Positions 62,369 through 64,000 of a stretch of 64,000 nucleotides of DNA are shown one piece after another. The translations under genes were made by a program, and so were the position numbers. Every line of letters starts with the position of its first letter. Within the stretch, counting starts at the first letter, position 1. The notes below the pieces were generated by a model that was not told where the DNA came from, ran no database searches, and was given only the letters and a program-made list of their open reading frames with translations. Origin of the DNA: Sphingopyxis flava (GTDB lineage Bacteria > Pseudomonadota > Alphaproteobacteria > Sphingomonadales > Sphingomonadaceae); the NCBI RefSeq assembly GCF_900168005.1, contig NZ_FUYP01000004.1, positions 166,302 to 230,301 on the forward strand, in the 5' to 3' direction.

Positions 62369-62697
62369 ATGCGGACGTCATCGAAACAAATGCCTATCTC
62401 GCTGCCGCCAAGGATGTGGGTATGAGCGATGACGAACGTGCGGCGGTTGTCGATCTGATCGCAGCCAATCCGCAGGCCGGCGATATCATGCCGGGATGCG
62501 GCGGAGCCCGTAAGCTTCGCTATGCCAAGCCCGGCAAAGGAAAGTCGGGCGGCTATCGCGTCATCACCTATTTCGCTGGCGATGACGTGCCTGCCTTCCT
62601 GCTCACCGTATTCGGGAAGGGCGAGAAGGTTTCGCTATCGCAGGGCGAGCGCAATGCTCTCGCTGCCCTGACGAAAACTCTCAAGAGCACGCTGTAG
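62369..62697 (+). CDS. RelE/ParE-type toxin, apparent 1-nt frameshift near the start
   Basis: The protein part [55 protein letters not shown] and [16 protein letters not shown] matches RelE/HigB-like mRNA interferases. Family members begin MRTVIET-type. Here ATG CGG ACG at 62369 gives MRT, but the following [11 protein letters not shown] lies one base out of frame, so a single-base loss after codon 3 is likely. The body frame has no ATG before 62422 and only a TTG at 62317 or a GTG at 62416. The total of 329 nt is one short of the expected 330. It may be inactive, or translated from an unusual start. Confidence 0.7.
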
Positions 62698-62708
62698 AGG
62701 AGGCCCAC

Positions 62709-63002
62709 ATGGCAAAGGGTGCATTCGACAAGATCGCCGCTGGTCTTAATGACGCGATTGCCTTCGCAGAGGGCGACACTGCGCGCGGCAAGATCGTGGC
62801 CGGTCCAGACATCAAGGCGATCCGCGGCAAGGCGAAGCTGTCTCAGGCTGCCTTTGCCGAGAAGCTGCATATCAGCGCAGCCACTCTCCGGGATTGGGAG
62901 CAGGGCCGCCGTATGCCCGAGGGTCCAGCACGCACCCTGCTCGGCATGGTCGACGCTGATCCGGATGCGGCGTTCAAACTGCTCGCCAAGGTTACCGTCT
63001 GA
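62709..63002 (+). CDS. XRE-family antitoxin (HigA-like)
   Basis: The 97-residue protein has a helix-turn-helix in its second half (GPDIKAIRGKAKLSQAAFAE, then KLHISAATLRDWEQGRRMPE). It is typical of antitoxins paired with RelE-like toxins and would also bind the palindromes upstream. A perfect AGGAGG ribosome site stands before ATG 62709, 11 bases after the toxin stop. It seems intact even though the toxin may be frameshifted. Confidence 0.87.
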   Translation: MAKGAFDKIAAGLNDAIAFAEGDTARGKIVAGPDIKAIRGKAKLSQAAFAEKLHISAATLRDWEQGRRMPEGPARTLLGMVDADPDAAFKLLAKVTV

Positions 63003-63006
63003 TCCA

Positions 63007-63378
63007 ATGACCGCCATCGCGCGCCACTCCCTATCCAAGACCAGACCTACCGAGCTCTGCATGCTCGCCGGCCGGTGGAGCGGCGCTATGCCTGACCTGG
63101 CTGGCGTGATGGTTGAGCGCAAGTATGATGGATTCAGATGCCTTTTCTTCCCCGGCCTAGACCGGCGTCCCGGCCTTTGGACGCGCAACGGGATGCCGAT
63201 GATCGGTGCGGGGCATATCCTTGCCCGCTTGCTCAAGGTCGAAGCGGCCATGGGAGGCGCTTATATGATCGACGGAGAGTTTGTGGTCGACGGGGCGCTC
63301 GCGGCGACGAAGACCCACTATGAACGCGGTTCGCGCATGGCGGACGCCGGCACCTTCCATCGCTGCGAGCGCACCTGA
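63007..63378 (+). pseudogene. ATP-dependent DNA ligase, truncated
   Basis: The 123-residue frame matches the N-terminal adenylation domain of small phage-like ATP-dependent DNA ligases. Motif I is in ERKYDGFRCL (nucleophile Lys39), followed by GLWTRNGMPMIGAGHILA and the later MIDGEFVVDGALAATKTHYE. The expected FHLFDAM-type continuation breaks off as TFHRCERT and a stop; only weak similarity may continue in another frame after 63340. OB-fold and later motifs are absent, so it cannot be a complete ligase. It begins 5 bases after the antitoxin stop. Confidence 0.7.
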
Positions 63379-63580
63379 TCCGGCGGCATGGGAGTGGCGA
63401 GAGGGTAGCTTTCCGCTCCCGATCTCCTTGTTCATCCTGTCGATGATCCGCTGCGCGTGCCAGTAAGCCGGTGTAAACCGCGTAAAAGCGCGCAACATGG
63501 CGCAACATGGATGTAAACCGTTCGCGGCCTGTTCCCAAAGGCGGGCGGCAAGCTACGGACTGAATTTAGACAGGAAATTA
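63379..63580. other. Non-coding remnant with short direct repeats
   Basis: I see no convincing gene here. CGCAACATGG is repeated in tandem (63491-63510), and TGTAAACCG occurs at 63472 and 63512. The stretch separates the ligase fragment from the tRNA-like segment. Confidence 0.4.
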
Positions 63581-63608
63581 TGGAGCCGAGCCGGAATCGA
63601 ACCGGCAG
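63581..63608 (-). other. tRNA 3'-end-like segment (possible attachment-site remnant)
   Basis: On the minus strand this reads GCCGG-TTCGATT-CCGGC followed by TCGGCTCCA, the T-arm and acceptor 3' strand of a tRNA. The 5' half that should lie at about 63610-63656 does not fold as a tRNA, and an IS end begins inside it. It may be the tRNA 3' fragment left by an integrase-type insertion, or the remains of a tRNA gene broken by the IS. Confidence 0.4.
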
Positions 63609-63636
63609 AACTTTCCAGCTTTATATCAATCAATTA

Positions 63637-64000
63637 GGGTCCGGACTCATTAGAGCCACCATGTGACGAAGGCGGCGATGGCGATGGTGGCCATGAAGGT
63701 CTTGATATGGCGGTCGAAGCGTGTGGCTACGCGCCGCCAGTCCTTGAAGCGGCAGAACATGCGCTCGACGACGTTGCGCTGTCTGTAAATCTGGCGGTCG
63801 TGTTCGATATGGACCTTACGGTTGGACTTTGCCGGTGTGACTGGCGTGGTACCGCGCTCGATCAGCCAGGAGCGCAAGGCATTGCTGTCATAGCCCTTGT
63901 CGGCGACCAGATAGTCCGATGGCGGCACGGCGTTGATCGCCAGCATGGCGACCTTGGCGTCATGCGTGTTGCCGGGTGTCAGCAGGAGGACGTGAGGGCG
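63637..64000 (-). mobile_element. IS5-family (IS427-like) insertion sequence, cut by the window end
   Basis: The stretch contains the C-terminal part of an IS5-type transposase and the short end sequence GGGTCCGGACTC before its stop codon, a candidate terminal inverted repeat preceded by TTA. The other end lies beyond the window, so exact limits and target duplication cannot be checked. Confidence 0.7.
63650..64000 (-). CDS. IS5-family transposase, C-terminal part
   Basis: The reading frame is open from the window end to the stop at 63650 (116 codons visible). It shows HVLLLTPGNTHDAK, the DDE Asp in VADKGYDSNALRSWL, and the block QRNVVERMFCRFKDWRRVAT with the catalytic Glu, all typical of IS427-group transposases. 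In this group the protein is often made by frameshifting between two frames, so the visible part is probably orfB. Confidence 0.85.
   Translation of the reverse strand, partial: RPHVLLLTPGNTHDAKVAMLAINAVPPSDYLVADKGYDSNALRSWLIERGTTPVTPAKSNRKVHIEHDRQIYRQRNVVERMFCRFKDWRRVATRFDRHIKTFMATIAIAAFVTWWL

Noticed and set aside
63471..63520. A CRISPR array or iteron cluster
   Set aside because: Only two short direct repeats of about 10 bases; no spacer periodicity and no cas or rep gene nearby.
63581..63656. A complete tRNA gene at the end of the window
   Set aside because: Only the T-arm and acceptor 3' strand fit; the expected anticodon and D arms do not form.

Overview
The window is GC-rich chromosomal DNA from an alphaproteobacterium, most likely a sphingomonad (Sphingopyxis/Sphingomonas type; this is inference). 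The signs are the large NAD-dependent glutamate dehydrogenase, the hflKC and mrp arrangement, and a carbohydrate-uptake style built on TonB-dependent receptors (TBDRs), MFS carriers and secreted hydrolases. No rRNA gene, complete tRNA gene or CRISPR array is visible.

Layout. (1) 1-16.5 kb is mainly core: hflC (cut by the window edge) and hflK; mrp followed directly by a CoA-binding protein; an orphan molybdopterin-hydroxylase large subunit whose stop overlaps the ferrochelatase start; a DUF1963 protein; acetoacetyl-CoA reductase; a ribbon-helix-helix protein; an ATP-grasp protein; NAD-glutamate dehydrogenase; and a PAS-domain protein. (2) 16.5-29.4 kb is a maltodextrin locus. On the minus strand a TBDR is followed by a flavin-dependent halogenase-like protein, two GH13 enzymes and a GH97 alpha-glucosidase, joined by ATGA overlaps or very short gaps. 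A divergent LacI regulator and an SLC45/MalY-like carrier complete it. Two central-CpG palindromes related to each other lie upstream of the TBDR and of the carrier. (3) 29.4-36.4 kb is a tripartite RND efflux operon under a TetR repressor, with three related operator-like sites and a possible 23-codon leader ORF containing CPLC. (4) 36.4-48.6 kb is a catabolic and uptake island: two paralogous secreted carboxylesterases, a degenerate M28-like protein, an MHS-family MFS carrier, an SDR, a TetR regulator, an acyl-CoA ligase and a TBDR. A palindrome of the type ACTCRC-NN-GYGAGT recurs upstream of its transcription units and defines a likely local regulon. (5) 48.7-61.6 kb is an alginate utilisation locus: PL6 lyase, PL17 oligoalginate lyase, MFS carrier, DEH reductase-like SDR, an SGNH esterase, a TBDR, a FadR-type GntR regulator, an MhpD-like hydratase and a KDG kinase. 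Related operator-like sites stand before the PL6 gene, the TBDR gene and the regulator gene. (6) 61.6-64 kb looks like mobile debris: an apparently N-terminally shortened HNH endonuclease flanked by a 10-bp inverted repeat, a toxin-antitoxin pair with an apparent 1-nt frameshift in the toxin, a truncated ATP-dependent DNA ligase, a tRNA-3'-end-like segment and one end of an IS5-family element running off the window.

How the genes work together. Three separate uptake and degradation modules (maltodextrin, an unidentified ester, alginate) each combine an outer-membrane TBDR, exported hydrolases or lyases, an inner-membrane MFS carrier and a local repressor. The least explained elements are the halogenase-like enzyme inside the maltodextrin operon, the SGNH esterase and MhpD-like hydratase inside the alginate locus, and the ester island, whose substrate is unknown.
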